DNA of 64,000 nucleotides from Effrenium voratum. Its lineage: Eukaryota > Sar > Dinophyceae > Suessiales > Symbiodiniaceae. Where the stretch lies: positions 2,531,587 through 2,595,586 of the forward strand of contig CAUJNA010003771.1 of NCBI GenBank assembly GCA_963377175.1. Reading direction: 5' to 3'. Made by a program: the position numbers and the translations under genes. How positions within the stretch are numbered: position 1 is the first letter of the stretch; the number at the start of each line of letters is the position of its first letter. Under the pieces are notes generated by a model. It had not been told where the DNA came from. It saw nothing but the letters and a program-made list of their open reading frames with translations, and did no database searches. This document shows, one piece after another, positions 24,136 to 34,826 of this stretch.

Positions 24136-25134
24136 ATTCCCGGACATCACCCCAAACTTGAGGACGTGGCCAACAAAATGAAAGAAAAATCCATTCACCC
24201 CAAACCAGCAAGATGTCAAGGTGGTTTATATTTTCCATCCTGCGTTCCCACAATCCAGTGCGAGGGAAGTGACCGGCCCAATGCTTCGAACCGTTTGGGC
24301 CTTGACCTGTTCAGTCCGAAGCGACTCTGGCAGGGCGAGCAGAATTTGGGATTGGGAGTCGCCCAACTGGGTGTGCCTGTTTTTGGGATTTGCACCCCCA
24401 AAATGGGTGGTTGTCCTTTTGGTTCCCAAATTTGAGTGCAGTTGGTTTCACATAAACCTTGCAGATCAAGCAGTTGGTGCCCTTTTCTATTTGCCCATCC
24501 TTTTCTGAAACCACCTCGTCTGCTTTCGGAAAAGGATCCTCGATCGGGGAAATCCGAGGGCTGTCCTGTCTCCAGGCGCGGCCACTTCTTGCCCCCCGGC
24601 TGGGAGTGCAGCAGACAGGACGGAGCATGGGGGTTGGGTGGGGATGCGGTTTGCGGGGGGTTTGCGGGGGGGGGGTTCATTGGAGGAGTTGGTGGAAAAT
24701 GGCCGCAAATGGTTCCAAGTACATTAGTTTTTAAACATATTCTGGTCCATGATGCAAAAACATACACACAGAACACCTGTGTTCCTTGACATTTCCCGCA
24801 TCTCTTGAACCAACATTATGTATTTGCTGGCACCGGAGAGAACGGTTAGCGTCTTTTTTGGGGCTTCCGGTTTATGAACCCACGCTTTCTGAGCCTCCCA
24901 GTGGTTGCGGCATTTCAGGAGGGACATGCCAGCAACAATCAATCCCGGGCAGTTTTCAGGTTGAGGGACCAGCCCCAGTAGACATGGGGTATTCGCTTTA
25001 CCTGGATTCGGGCAGACTGATTGTGACTCAGCTGACAGCGAATAGGGACATGTTGCTTTGGCATTTGTTTGAACTAGGGGGAAGTCCTTTTTTTTAATCT
25101 GGCAAAATTCTTCAAGTAACAACGGTTCCTTGAG

Positions 25135-25271
25135 ACCCGCTGCAAAGAAGCCTTTGGCCGATTACATCGAATCACCCCAGGCTGAACCCGCAGAACTCCA
25201 TCATTTGATGTGCTCACTCGATTCAAACCTGTACACTTTGAGCCTTTCGAAGCTCAGGCGGGTCTTTGCTC
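25135..25271 (+). CDS. exon candidate ending at an inverted-repeat element
   Basis: After CCTTGAG the frame reads PAAKKPLADYIESPQAEPAE, LHHLMCSLDSNLYTLSL and SKLRRVFAH. It is clearly protein-like, but the family is unknown. The coding-like sequence stops where the inverted-repeat element at 25272-25419 begins. The element supplies a GT (GGCC|GTGGGTC) that would end the exon in phase 0. Confidence 0.45.
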
Positions 25272-25419
25272 ACATGGCCGTGGGTCAAAACCAATGGGAT
25301 CCCATTTTGGGGGTAGGTGAATGCACCAGCCATTTTAGAATCTGTTTTTAGTAGTTGGATTGGTGGATGTTCACTGGGGGTAATTCCGATTTGGCGTTGG
25401 ATGTTGACCCACCACACGT
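25272..25419. mobile_element. inverted-repeat element, family D copy 1
   Basis: 148 bp. The left end ACATGGCCGTGGGTCAAAA and right end TTGACCCACCACACGT are inverted. Internal words (GGGGTAGGTG, CCATTTTAG, GGATGTTCACTG) match copy 2 at 58435-58562. No coding capacity, so non-autonomous. Confidence 0.65.
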
Positions 25420-25488
25420 TTCGACCCTCCATCTTTTAAAGAACGCGGCGGAAGGCTTTTCTTTCCCCCCATGGAAAGCTCTCATCTG

Positions 25489-25590
25489 CGAGGGGCCGGC
25501 GAAGCCCCGCAGGCAGACCCTCCATCGGCGAGCGCCTGAAGTCCCTGGTGCGCCCGGGGCCTCGGAGATCGGAGAGGTCGAGGTGGTTTC
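25489..25590 (+). CDS. exon candidate, Pro/Arg-rich
   Basis: After CATCTGCGAG the frame reads GPAKPRRQTLHRRAPEVPGA then PGASEIGE before GT (GAGAG|GTCGAGG). Two other frames are also open, so the frame is uncertain. The following 25590-25760 is T/G-rich, intron-like DNA. Confidence 0.3.
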
Positions 25591-26274
25591 GGGTTTTTTC
25601 GGTGCGGGAGGCGAGGTGTTGCACGGTTTTCTTGCGTGGTGCTTGGTGTTTGTGTGTTTGTGTGTTTGTGTGTTAGTTGGTTTGGTTGGTGTGTTTGGTG
25701 TTTTTGTTTTTGCCTTTTGGGTGTGTTTGGTTTTTGTTTCTTTTTTGAGTGAGACCAATCAGACAACATCCTGCGGAATTCAGTGCAGGGGGTTAGAGGC
25801 GACTCAAGCGATGAGTCAAGCAACAACTTGGGGTAGGTATTGCGCTGATCCAGAATTTTGAGTTGGTAGTTGTGAGGATGTTTTGCCTTGCCAACAACCG
25901 TTCCTTTTCGCCCGTTTGTTGCTAGGTCAGTGCTCCGGGACGGTGCGGCCGACCACTTCCATGGCCTCCGAGCCGGATGCCTCGGTCGCACATGGGCGCG
26001 GCTTTTCTTGTAGGGGCCAAATGGGGGTGTCTTCTTTTAGGGGAGCCCCAAGATTGTGGTTTTCCCTTTGGTCTCCCTCGTAAAGCCAACCCAAAAGGGT
26101 AATTACCAGCTCCAAGAAATGGAACCACGCCCAAGTGGAATGCCGTTTTGAAAACGGGTGGTTTTCTATGGGGCGATTTGGCGGGAACCCATTTTTGTTC
26201 CCTTGAAAACAACCAGCCCGGATCCACAAATTTACAGAAGTGTAGCATCCACAAAAAGGCGCGTGGAATTCTAG

Positions 26275-26391
26275 GAGCTGGTTGAACGACTGTTACCATT
26301 CTCAAGTGAAGTTGAAGACGACGCCGACATCAAAAAGGCACTTGACATTAAGCAGATCTGTCTGAGCCTGATGCGCTCGAAAGAGGCTTGA
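26275..26391 (+). CDS. exon candidate, 38 aa acidic/helical
   Basis: Directly after TTCTAG the frame reads ELVERLLPFSSEVEDDADIK and KALDIKQICLSLMRSKEA, with a stop at 26389-26391. There is no in-frame start codon, as expected for an internal or terminal exon. The residue pattern is a strong amphipathic helix and the codon use is good. Identity unknown. Confidence 0.5.
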   Translation, partial: ELVERLLPFSSEVEDDADIKKALDIKQICLSLMRSKEA

Positions 26392-26601
26392 GGGCATCCG
26401 AGGAGCTCCTTTTTTCGGAAATCAAGGGTCAGGGAACCCCCTGAACTGCTGAGGGATTGATACCGGCTGAATCCCCCGATTCCTGTTCAGGGCGCTGCCT
26501 TGGGCGTGCGTTTTAGGCTTAACCCGCACTTTTGGGTTTGAGCTCCTTATGTGGGATTCCCTCTTTCCCAGATTCGTCGCGCCGTGCTTGAATTCTAGGG
26601 G

Positions 26602-26691
26602 CCCCTCCCCTCCCCTCCCCTCCCCTCCCCTCCCCTCCCCTCCCCTCCCCTCCCCTCCCCTCCCCTCCCCTCCCCTCCCCTCCCCTCCCCT
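26602..26691 (+). repeat. (CCCCT)n microsatellite
   Basis: About 18 perfect CCCCT units, C-rich on + and G-rich on -. Confidence 0.97.
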
Positions 26692-26796
26692 GATGAACAT
26701 CAAGGGAGATTGATCAACTCTGGGTCCATCAGGGGCCAGCCCCAGTTCCCACAGTGGGAATTTTTCGCCGTGGGCCGTGGCTGCCCTTTCGTTTAG

Positions 26797-26902
26797 GCGG
26801 ACCTTCGCGCCGGACACGGTGGTGGAAGAGCCCGGCCCGCGGCCCAGAGCAGGTGGTTTCGCAGTTTCCCGCCGGATTTTACTTGAAAACCATCCAGAAG
26901 AG
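26797..26902 (+). CDS. exon candidate left of inverted-repeat element
   Basis: After TTTCGTTTAG the frame reads RTFAPDTVVEEPGPRPRAGG then FAVSRRILLENHPEE and runs straight into the element at 26903. The coding-like look continues in another frame beyond the element. Family unknown. Confidence 0.4.
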
Positions 26903-27018
26903 ATGTGGGTGTGGCTCAAAATTAAACAGGAGGGGCAAACCGCAGGTTTTGGTCTATGCTTCCACTTACCGATCGGGCAACCCATTTTGGAATTCCGGCT
27001 GTTTTGAGCCACAGCCAG
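26903..27018. mobile_element. inverted-repeat (introner-like) element, family A copy 1
   Basis: The ends ATGTGGGTGTGGCTCAAAAT and TTTTGAGCCACAGCC are inverted. The left end offers G|GTGTGGCTC as donor and the right end CCACAG| as acceptor. Splicing those joins the left frame (ENHPEEMW) to PDVVLESYAML in phase. It is related to 45695-45802 and 61308-61415. Confidence 0.65.
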
Positions 27019-27101
27019 ACGTTGTCTTGGAGAGTTACGCAATGCTGAGCTTCCGAACGACGAATGCGTTTTGGGACGCTTCGAGGTTTTCTTTCGCCAG
27101 G
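27014..27101 (+). CDS. exon candidate right of inverted-repeat element
   Basis: The frame reads PDVVLESYAMLSFRTTNAFW then DASRFSFARMG. If the element at 26903-27018 is removed as a GT-AG intron, it continues the preceding exon in frame. A possible end lies at TTCGCCAG|GATGGG (GA donor). Confidence 0.4.
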
Positions 27102-27117
27102 ATGGGTAGTCGTTCTC

Positions 27118-28386
27118 TTGGGTTTCCCGCTAATCACCACAGATTTTGAGTCAAGCAGCCCAATCAAGCAGAGAGAGGAGAGGGCAGTGGTGGAAAAAAC
27201 AGATCCGGGGTGAGCACTTTTTGAACCGTCGAGGCAGACTCCAACGGAATCAGTTCTGCTTCCTTTTGGCTGGAAATCAAGCTGCGTACGTGCGTCCTTG
27301 GGGTTTTCTCAACAAAGAAACCTGAATCAATCAACATTCCACTTGTCATCACGGATATTTGTTGCCAAGGTGGGAGTCCATGTTGGGCACTTGACTCGTT
27401 TAAGGTTTCGCAGCTCCTTCACGCGTTGGCGCAATGGGCTCTTTTTGATGCTTTGAGTTGTCATGGGGGCTTGTCATTCGGGGACGGGAAGGGAAGAAGC
27501 GAAACAGGACGGAAAAAAACGACCCTGTGTAGTCTGTTTCGACATGATTTCTTTTTTAAATCTTCGTGATGTGGTTCTTGGCCTTCTCTAAAGCCAGCAA
27601 ACAATCACACCGAAGGGGTGCCACCTAGTTCTGCCAACCCCCTTGGTTCTGTTTGCAGCCTCGCTTTGAGCAAAGCAACCTGTGTGATGGGCAGAGCCAA
27701 GCATTGCTGGTCGCATGCTTTGGGGACATTTGGGCGAAACTCGGGAAAACCAACACAATTGGTTCATGGATGGCAGGCAACTCTTGCGATCCTCAAACAG
27801 GACACCTTTTTTAGCTCTCTCTCTCCCTCCCTCCCTCCCCTCCCTCCCTGTGGACGGACATGCTTGTGGGTTGTTCCTCAGGGTTGTCCCAGGTGCAAGT
27901 GGGACATGAGCCTTTGCCTCGGCTTTTTCGCAAGTCGCAAGGTGAGGCAGAGGCTCCACAAGAGAGCCCCCGGCTTGGTGCCGGCGACCCCGGAGTGAAG
28001 CACCAGGTCTATTGCGTCTTGTTTTAAGTCGGCCACTTTTTGTGGCAAGGGACACCACTGAAAATTGTGGGGTTCACCCGTTAAGCAGGCCCATGAGGGT
28101 TCAGCATCAAGCTTTGTTTGGGGACTAGTGGAGTTCGAGAAGCAAAGCAGAAACAACCGTTTGGAAAGGGGTCCCAGTCTGCAAGCAACCTGAGCTTGCA
28201 GTCTGCGATTCTGAACTTAGGCGAAGGACGATTCCATTGCGAGCCTCTGAAGAATGTAGGCCGGTGCTGTTGGTTTTCTTGGCTATATCTTTGTGTGGAG
28301 CTTGTCGCGTTGATCCAGGTGGCTACAAACACCTCCTGCAGAAATGACGCGCTTGCCATGGAATCAAGCGGAAGGCGGAGAGAAAT
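27118..28386. other. non-coding, with one weak exon
   Basis: Mostly unique intron-like DNA with a (CTCCCT)n patch at 27820-27850. After GCAAG at 27940 the stretch VRQRLHKRAPGLVPATPE (to about 27998) could be an exon. Confidence in it is low. Other overlapping frames on both strands are not distinctive. Confidence 0.4.
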
Positions 28387-28444
28387 GTGACTGAAGAGCC
28401 TAGATATCTTTGGTCGCAAAAAGGCGAAGAAGCGGGGCAAAATA

Positions 28445-28596
28445 ATCTTGAGATGCAGCTTGCGAGCGCCTGCTTGCTCAGCTGTCTTCACCTCCTGCAA
28501 GGGGCAAAGCTTAGAGCCGTGGTCCAACTGCTGCAGGACAAGATGCAGTACCGACTGTTCTCTGATGACGGCGTGCGCCTGCCGCGATTTGTGTAG
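28445..28596 (+). CDS. exon candidate, about 50 aa
   Basis: The frame reads EMQLASACLLSCLHLLQGAK and LRAVVQLLQDKMQYRLFSDD, then GVRLPRFV-stop. It may start at TGCAAG|GGGCAAAGC (28504). Immediately after the stop, in another frame, HGVFRIAHVSKDFLMYARAN continues to 28714, so either an intron boundary or a frameshift lies near 28595. No family recognised. Confidence 0.4.
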
Positions 28597-28600
28597 GTCG

Positions 28601-28714
28601 CACGGCGTATTTCGCATTGCTCACGTGAGCAAGGACTTTCTGATGTATGCCCGTGCGAACCTCGAGGCGCGCCGAGTGCACCAAGCCGCAAGAGGCAGCA
28701 GAAGAAGAACATGA
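28601..28714 (+). CDS. exon candidate or frameshifted continuation
   Basis: After GTGTAG the frame reads SHGVFRIAHVSKDFLMYARA then NLEARRVHQAARGSRRRT, with a stop at 28712-28714. It follows the 28445-28596 frame with no room for a normal intron, which suggests a broken copy or an indel. Confidence 0.35.
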   Translation, partial: HGVFRIAHVSKDFLMYARANLEARRVHQAARGSRRRT

Positions 28715-29597
28715 CCCCACTCAGTTTTTATGGCTATTTGGTTGGATCTTTGGACTTGAACTTTTTGGGAGACTGGATTTCCCATTGGACCCAGACAAAG
28801 TTAACTTTTTGCACAGAGGTCAACAGTAACCAACCGTTCCAAAAGCAGCTACCGACGTTTTTGGCAAGGCGCGCCGGATTGCGTTCTACCTTTACAACCC
28901 AAGCGAAAGAGGAGGTTCGAACCTCTTTAACTACGAAAAGCCGGGCACTGAGTGACCTCCCAAAGCACCCAATCTCTGGGTTTGCTTGTTTGCTTGCAGC
29001 TGCGGCCATGGCTTCTTTCAACCACAAAAGGTGAACACGCGCATGGTTTGTTGCTCGCGCTGTCATGGGCCCTTGCCATGTTTGATAGGCTAGCGCCCCC
29101 ACACTCGAGCATGTTTTGGCCTGCAGGTGGTAGAAATGGGTTCAACGATTCGACCAGTGGCGCAAGAGTTTTGACTAGACTGTTTTGACACCAGGCTTTC
29201 ATTGTGCCAGGGGCATTTTTCATGGGCCAAGGGCTGGAAGGCGAAAACCACGCATTGCCCTGAGGCCTGCGTTCACCATGACTTGGAACTCAGCTTCGGC
29301 CTGAGTCGCACGGATTCGTCGCTTGGGATTCGGTCTACTAAAGCCCCTTGAAGGGAGTCTGCGGGTGCCAGGGTACTGTTGTTTCAGCAGCTACGCCGTT
29401 TGAGCACATGCTGAAGGAGAAGACGGAGTGGCGGCTGGTACAAGAAAGATGTGAGAACTGCCAGTCAGCCTGACACATTTACTCGGTGCGAGCACATTTG
29501 AAGCTTCATAGCAACAAGACAAGATTATTGGTGGTCTACAACGGGACCGAATTGCGAAACGAGAGTATTGGGGGTCTACAAAACGACCGAATTTGTC
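28715..29597. other. non-coding gap
   Basis: No gene is supported on either strand. 29516-29595 has two direct copies of a 22-bp word (TATTGGNGGTCTACAAnnGG then ACCGAATT) directly before the element at 29598. Confidence 0.5.
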
Positions 29598-29738
29598 CAT
29601 GTGAGCCACAATCAAAACCCGGGTAGATGAAGCTTAGAAGGGGCAGTCCCAGCCAGAAATAGTTGCGGCCGCCTTCTTAATTCTTTACATGGTTCTGGGT
29701 AGACCATTTTAACACCGGGTTTTGATTGTGACTCATGT
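29598..29738. mobile_element. inverted-repeat element, family E copy 1
   Basis: 141 bp. The left end CATGTGAGCCACAATCAAAA and right end TTTTGATTGTGACTCATG are inverted. Internal GGGTAGATGAAG, CCCAGCCA, AATAGTTGCGG and TTACATGGTT are shared with copy 2 at 30697-30843. The left end carries a GTGAG donor-like word. Confidence 0.7.
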
Positions 29739-29907
29739 GTTGGGGAGCAACTGGTTTTGCATCGAGGCCTAAACCTCCATGTTTTTGAGCCGCAGCTGAG
29801 CCCGGCAGGTTCTCTCCAGCGCATCTCACCTGCACTTGCCACGGCAAGCAGCAGGCCGATCCAACTTGAGATCAACAGTTTCCTTGGTAGAATGGCTTGC
29901 TTCGTTG

Positions 29908-30022
29908 TTATGTGGTTATTGTGGTTATTGTGGTTATTGTGGGTATTGTGGGTATTGTGGTTATTGTGGTTATTGTGGTTATTGTGGTTATTGTGGTTAT
30001 TGTGGTTATTGTGGTTATTGTG
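29908..30022 (+). repeat. (TTATTGTGG)n 9-bp minisatellite
   Basis: About 12 tandem copies of GTGGTTATT, two with GTGGGTATT, grading into ATT/ATC-rich sequence to 30105. The apparent GYC and LLW repeats in open frames are artefacts. Confidence 0.95.
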
Positions 30023-30341
30023 GCTATTGTCATTATCATCATTATTCTTCTTGTTACTATTATTGATATTATTGTTGTTATTTCTGTTATGATTATTACT
30101 TATTGATCACGGGTGTAAAGAGGAGGACTCACCATGAACAATTCTTGTGACGGTGTATGTTGATTTTGGTGTCCCATGGACTTCTGAGCCTGCGGTTACA
30201 TCATTGACGCAATGGCAGAGGTTTGCTGGGTGCAGGGATGCCTTGGTTCTTGACCCGTACCCTCCACAGAACCGCTCTGCCATTCGGGGATTTCTGAATA
30301 TTAGCCCCGATTCGCGAGGTGGCTTGGATTCGGCATCACAG

Positions 30342-30469
30342 AAAGCCGGTGGGCGACGGGATCTTCAATTGCATGGAGATTCATGCCGGGGAGCCCGGCA
30401 CTGCCGAACTCGTCGGGGGCCGATCTTTGCCTGTTGAAGCCAGTCTCGGCGATTTTGGGCCACCTGGAG
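30342..30469 (+). CDS. exon candidate, 42 aa
   Basis: Flanked by GCATCACAG and GGAG|GTGAGC, the frame reads KPVGDGIFNCMEIHAGEPGT, AELVGGRSLPVEASLGDF and GPPG. Clean AG and GT boundaries and good codon balance support it. Identity unknown. Confidence 0.45.
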
Positions 30470-30696
30470 GTGAGCTTCCTGGAGTGACGTTTAAGATGAG
30501 CAACAAACATCAGCTCGGGAAACATCGACGCAGAAAGGGATAACCGAAATGGGTCCGAACCTGGGCGTCAAAGGGGGTCCTTCCTTGTCCAGGTGCCAGG
30601 CCTCTACGCCGACGGCAGTCGAGTCGTGTGCCGCTCAGATGCGCGTTCTTCGCTGGGAATGGCGTGGTCCAATGGAATGTTCCACCTAGAAGCGTC

Positions 30697-30843
30697 CGTG
30701 AGCGACAATCAAAACCGATTCGGGTAGATGAAGGGTAGTAAGGGAGCATCCCAGCCATAAATAGTTGCGGCTATCCGCCTTGGTATTTCCTTACATGGTT
30801 CCGGGTCAATCATTTCAACACCGGGTTTCGATTGTGGCTCACG
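30697..30843. mobile_element. inverted-repeat element, family E copy 2
   Basis: 147 bp, homologous to 29598-29738 along its length (GGGTAGATGAAG, CATAAATAGTTGCGG, CCTTACATGGTTC). The ends CGTGAGCGACAATCAAAACC and GGGTTTCGATTGTGGCTCACG are inverted. Confidence 0.7.
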
Positions 30844-31750
30844 TTTGTTTTGGTCTAGAGGCAAACGAAAGGACTGACGGCTTTGAAGCCGGGCACATGG
30901 ACGCTGTTGGGAGCTGCGAGGTTTGGTGTCCGCTACTTGGCAGAGGAGACTTGTCCGCGCCCATGGACGACAGCTATGAGGTGCCTGGTGAAGTGGCAGG
31001 GCTTCCAGGCCATGCGTCCCACAGTGAGGTGGACCCTCACACCAAGGGAGACTATATATGCAGAGAGATACACACATATTTGGATGTAACTGGATATGAG
31101 TGTGTAGATGTGTGTACATACATGGGGTTGTCTCAAAATAGGGGACCCCTCAAAAACGTGTTTTTCCCTTGGTTTCCTTTTCAAAGCAACCAGAAAAGGG
31201 TACCCCCAAAAAGACACACCCATATATATATATATGTATACATATATATATATACATACACATGTGGTTTGTTCTAGTTGTACATTGTCGATGCACAAGA
31301 AATGGCAATGAATCTGAATGGTTTGAACATACTCCCCATGTGAATGATCCTGGCAAATACCGATCCATGAAGAAGGTCCTGGGAAATCCTTGTTTCCGGT
31401 TTGACAATTCGAGTAGTTTGGCCAGATGCCCACAGAATCCCAGCTAAGATTCATACTGAGAACGCCAGGCAGCCTTGCAGAGCAGAGGTCACTCCAATGA
31501 TTTGTTGGTTGGTGTTCTTTACTCTCGGGCAATTGTTTTCCGTCTTTCAGCTCGCAGCTTGTTGGCATCCAATTGTAAATTTCGCTTGCGGTGGCTGGTG
31601 GTTCGGTGGTTGGTTCATGCGCCCACAGGGGCTTCGCTGGTCGCTTGTGTATAGTTTCAGGTGAGCGGCTCCGAGCCCTCTATGGGCGATTCCAGAATGG
31701 GGCTCCACGCGTACTTGGTTTCAACAAGGATTATAGTAAGGCCAATGGAG

Positions 31751-31781
<31 letters not shown>

Positions 31782-32427
31782 GATCCAAAAGACAAGGGCA
31801 TTCGGGCTCGATTCCAGGTGTCCTTACTGCGGATGGAGTGTTTTGTGTTGGTTGCGTAGGCCCAGCGGCTAATCACCAAGCAGCCCACTTGGAATGATGA
31901 GGCGCGATCCGGTTTGGTCAAAGGACCCTTTTGTATTTTTTTGGACCCAAAGCCGATCTTTTGGTCCCAAGAAATACGGTGATGCTTCATTTTCTGCCCT
32001 AAGGGATCAATATTTGAAGAAATGCCTGACTCGGTCACATCGATATGGGGCCGCAAGGTGTTTGTGTTCAGTCTACGCCGGTCCTTTGTGAGGCCAGTGT
32101 CGATCATCATGGCTTCTAGCTCTTCCCCCATTGCCAGGGATCCATTTCTTTAGGTAGCAAGAGCCAGAGAATGTTGGTGGCTTCTCAAAAGAAGGATGGG
32201 TGAAGCATCGGAGAGGATGATGCTTTGCTCTCTCAACAGTTTGAGAGGTTTGGAGGCTGCTCCATGAGTCTTGCAAGACGAAATCAGCTTCCGAACTGGT
32301 GTCCCATTTGCCCTCCACAAGGACCAGGGGTTCAAATCCCCAAACCAAGTCAGATCAGCTGAGGAACCCCCCCTGAAAAACGAGGCCCGGTGTTTTCGTT
32401 TTGTTTTTTTTTGCAGCGCTTCCTCAG
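30844..32427. other. mostly non-coding, with weak exon-like stretches
   Basis: 30880-31035 has an open frame (ALKPGTWTLLGAARFGVRYL) that may be coding, but a second frame is equally open. 31205-31260 is a TA-rich tract. After TTTCAG at 31655-31660 the stretch GERLRALYGRFQNGAPRVLG may be an exon. 31751-31777 is a run of 27 T. The rest is unique sequence. Confidence 0.4.
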
Positions 32428-32584
32428 GTCGAGAGCTTGGTCCTGGATTTCAAGGGGCGGCACATCCTGTCGTCGGCCAAGAACTTCCAGCTCGCGCTGC
32501 CGGGCGCCGAGAGCGGAAAATGTCGAAGTCCGGGAACGGTCTTGCAAGTTGGGAACCGTGTGAATGACCAGGCCTTTGCTGGCA
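32428..32584 (+). CDS. Tubby-like protein, core exon (KNFQL region)
   Basis: After CTTCCTCAG the frame reads VESLVLDFKGRHILSSAKNF then QLALPGAESG. Tubby C-terminal domains, which bind phosphoinositides, have the block L-x-F-x-G-R-V-x(3)-S-x-K-N-F-Q-L, and the match here is close. Further along in frame, TVLQVGNRVNDQAF resembles the next Tubby block (V-x-Q-F-G-R-V-x(3)-x-F), so the coding part may extend to about 32584 or stop earlier at a GC or GA donor. The matching end of the domain lies at 33661-33721. The N-terminal half of the domain was not found. Confidence 0.6.
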
Positions 32585-33660
32585 AAAAAACAAAAACAAA
32601 AACATGGCTTGAGGGGGCTTCTGGCAGAAAAAAACAAACAAAAAACAAAAACATGACTTGAGGGGGCTTCTTTCCTGAACAGGTTGAAACTCATTCGCCG
32701 ACATGACCTCGTGAGCCCGTGCTTGGCTTTCAAGCAGAATGACAAATGACAAGTGGCAATGGGTATGTATCAAAACAGCGCCGCCAAATTGGGGGTTTTT
32801 CCGTTTAAAGGGTCTCGTATGACAATTCACACCTTTCAATGGAAGCAGTCGGTTTTAGTGCTGCCCTGTTAGGTCCCTGTTGAAATCGTTTTTGTCCAGG
32901 CTCAGGACAAAGGCCTAGTTTTGACAACATGTCGACCACCACGGACCAGGGGATGGATGCAAGATGGTTTGCCCCAGCTATATTTACTATATGAAAGGTG
33001 TGGGTATGTGCATATATATATATATACACATACTATATGTACACATTGATCCAACCTTCCTTGAGTAGGTGTTTGCGTGGAAACAATGGAATGTCCCGAA
33101 GGTCGCAGAAGCCCGAGCACGTGCTTTGTCAGTGCTGCACTCGGAGCGGTTTTTCATCAGACTCTGATCAGCAGACAACCCGACAACGGGAGTATTGTGG
33201 GAAAAGGGAGGGGGGGTGGGGGGTGGGGGGTGGTTTCTCAAAATCGCCTTTGGGCTTCCCTTTCAGCCTCCAAAAAGCTGTGGGTCAGTGTTGGGAAGCA
33301 CATGGACCGTGGGGCATGCAGGAGGTGTTGGCGCTGTCAAAAAGGCAGAGCAGGTGATTTGCTTTGAATGATGCCCTGGAACCTTGGAAGTCGTCCAATT
33401 TCCCTTGTCAGGGCGCTTCCTGTGACCGAGGTATGGAAAGATTGGACCTCAAACGTTCAGTCTGGACTTCAAGTGCGACTAAAAACGCTTCGAGATGCAC
33501 GTCCGACCTTGGTGTTTTTCGAGTTGGGTGTGTCTTTAGTTTGGGCATCCCCAAAACTGAGCGGTTTCTACTGAGAAATTCCCTGTACCCCTTCCCCCCC
33601 GCCCCCAACACGGGTTACCATCAAAAAAAAAGAGAACCTCATTTCTTTGGCTCGCTCCAG
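32585..33660. other. intron-like sequence of the Tubby-like gene
   Basis: Contains AAAACAAAAAC tracts (32580-32655), a TA-rich patch (33010-33040), a G-run (33210-33232) and a C-run (33592-33606). No additional Tubby block is visible here. Confidence 0.4.
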
Positions 33661-33721
33661 GTACCCCCTCAGCGTTGTGCAGGCCTTCGGCATCTCTTTA
33701 ACGACACTTTTCTGGACATGA
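33661..33721 (+). CDS. Tubby-like protein, C-terminal exon
   Basis: After GCTCGCTCCAG the frame reads YPLSVVQAFGISLTTLFWT-stop (33719-33721). The Tubby domain ends with R-Y-P-L-S-x(2)-Q-A-F-x-I-x-L-S, which this follows closely. One extra base before TAC needs a phase 2 exon upstream, which would supply the usual Arg. Usual family endings are a few residues longer, so the exon may instead splice on before the stop. Confidence 0.6.
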
Positions 33722-34177
33722 GGTCTGGTCAGCTACTTAGCTCAGCTGCAGAGCCTCTCAAACAAAGCGGACACGGCCAGTGTTCCCATGGGTTGCCAGG
33801 TTGTCAAGGGCCCCACAAAAGCTCCTCCAACGGGCTAGCAACGCCTGGGAGGGTTGCTTGTAGGACCCTTTTGGGTCTCCATTGTGGGTCGCGTGACAAT
33901 GGGAATTGTTCAGGGAAGCCGTGCGAAATGTGTTTCGCCTAGGTTGATCTCGGCATCCCTGTGCTCGAGCTTGATCTTTGAAGCTCGGGATGCCTTTGAA
34001 TCGATTGGGCAACCGACGCTTGATGCGTCGAATAACCTTAAGGATTCATGGATGTTTTTCTCAGAGGATTCCCTCAGATTTGGCGTGCCCCTCATTCTGA
34101 TCCAGAAATTCATCAACCAACCGGGGTCGAATTCGTCACAGTCTGAAAGTTGCCTGACTCGATCTTTTTGACTTCAG

Positions 34178-34279
34178 GATCTCAAGTTGCATGGCCACAT
34201 GCGCCGAAACGGCTCCGTCCGTCCGGGGGTCCTGAAACACGTCCCGGGCACGGCTGGGCGTTTCCCAGCTGGGCCTTAG
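34178..34279 (+). CDS. exon candidate, 33 aa
   Basis: After GACTTCAG the frame reads DLKLHGHMRRNGSVRPGVLK then HVPGTAGRFPAGP, with a stop at 34277-34279. Basic, with good codon use. Identity unknown. Confidence 0.4.
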   Translation, partial: DLKLHGHMRRNGSVRPGVLKHVPGTAGRFPAGP

Positions 34280-34672
34280 CACTACACTTGACAAGCTTGG
34301 CTTGCTAAGCCAAGCTCCTCGACGCCACTGGATGCATTGATTTGTGATATTTTGTGATACAGAATCAAGATGCGTAGCTGTCGGAGAGCGGGTCCGGCGT
34401 CGACTGCGCTGATGTCTCTGCACCTTTCACAGCCCTCAAAGGATGGGATTTTCTAGAGAAGCTCTGGCAAGTTTGGGCTTCGCAAACATCTTGTGACACA
34501 TAAATACATGAAGGATTACAGGCGGAATTGCACAGACATCCTGTAGCACAACATGAAGAAACATGAAGACTTACAACAAATACGCGCATTTATTATATTT
34601 CTTGCAGAACACCTCGAATCTTTCCGCGACATTTGGAGATACCCAACCCTTTGAAGCCGCGTCCTAATTCGC

Positions 34673-34783
34673 ATGCTGCGCCGCGTAGCTCGGAGCAAGC
34701 CGCAAGCCTTGCTTGCCGCTCGTGCGGCGCGCAGCAGCTCGGCCGATGTGGGGGGCGGGTGGTGTCCGAATCGCTGGGTTTGA
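34673..34783 (+). CDS. possible first exon with transit-peptide-like start
   Basis: ATG at 34673 gives MLRRVARSKPQALLAARAAR then SSSADVGGG. It is Arg-, Ala- and Ser-rich with no acidic residue for 24 positions, like a mitochondrial presequence. The frame stops at 34781-34783, so the exon would end earlier, for example at GAT|GTGGGG. No protein body is assigned. Confidence 0.35.
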   Translation: MLRRVARSKPQALLAARAARSSSADVGGGWCPNRWV

Positions 34784-34826
34784 GGAGGCCAAGGCTTGAC
34801 GAGGGGAAACCGCTCGGGGTGCCAAC

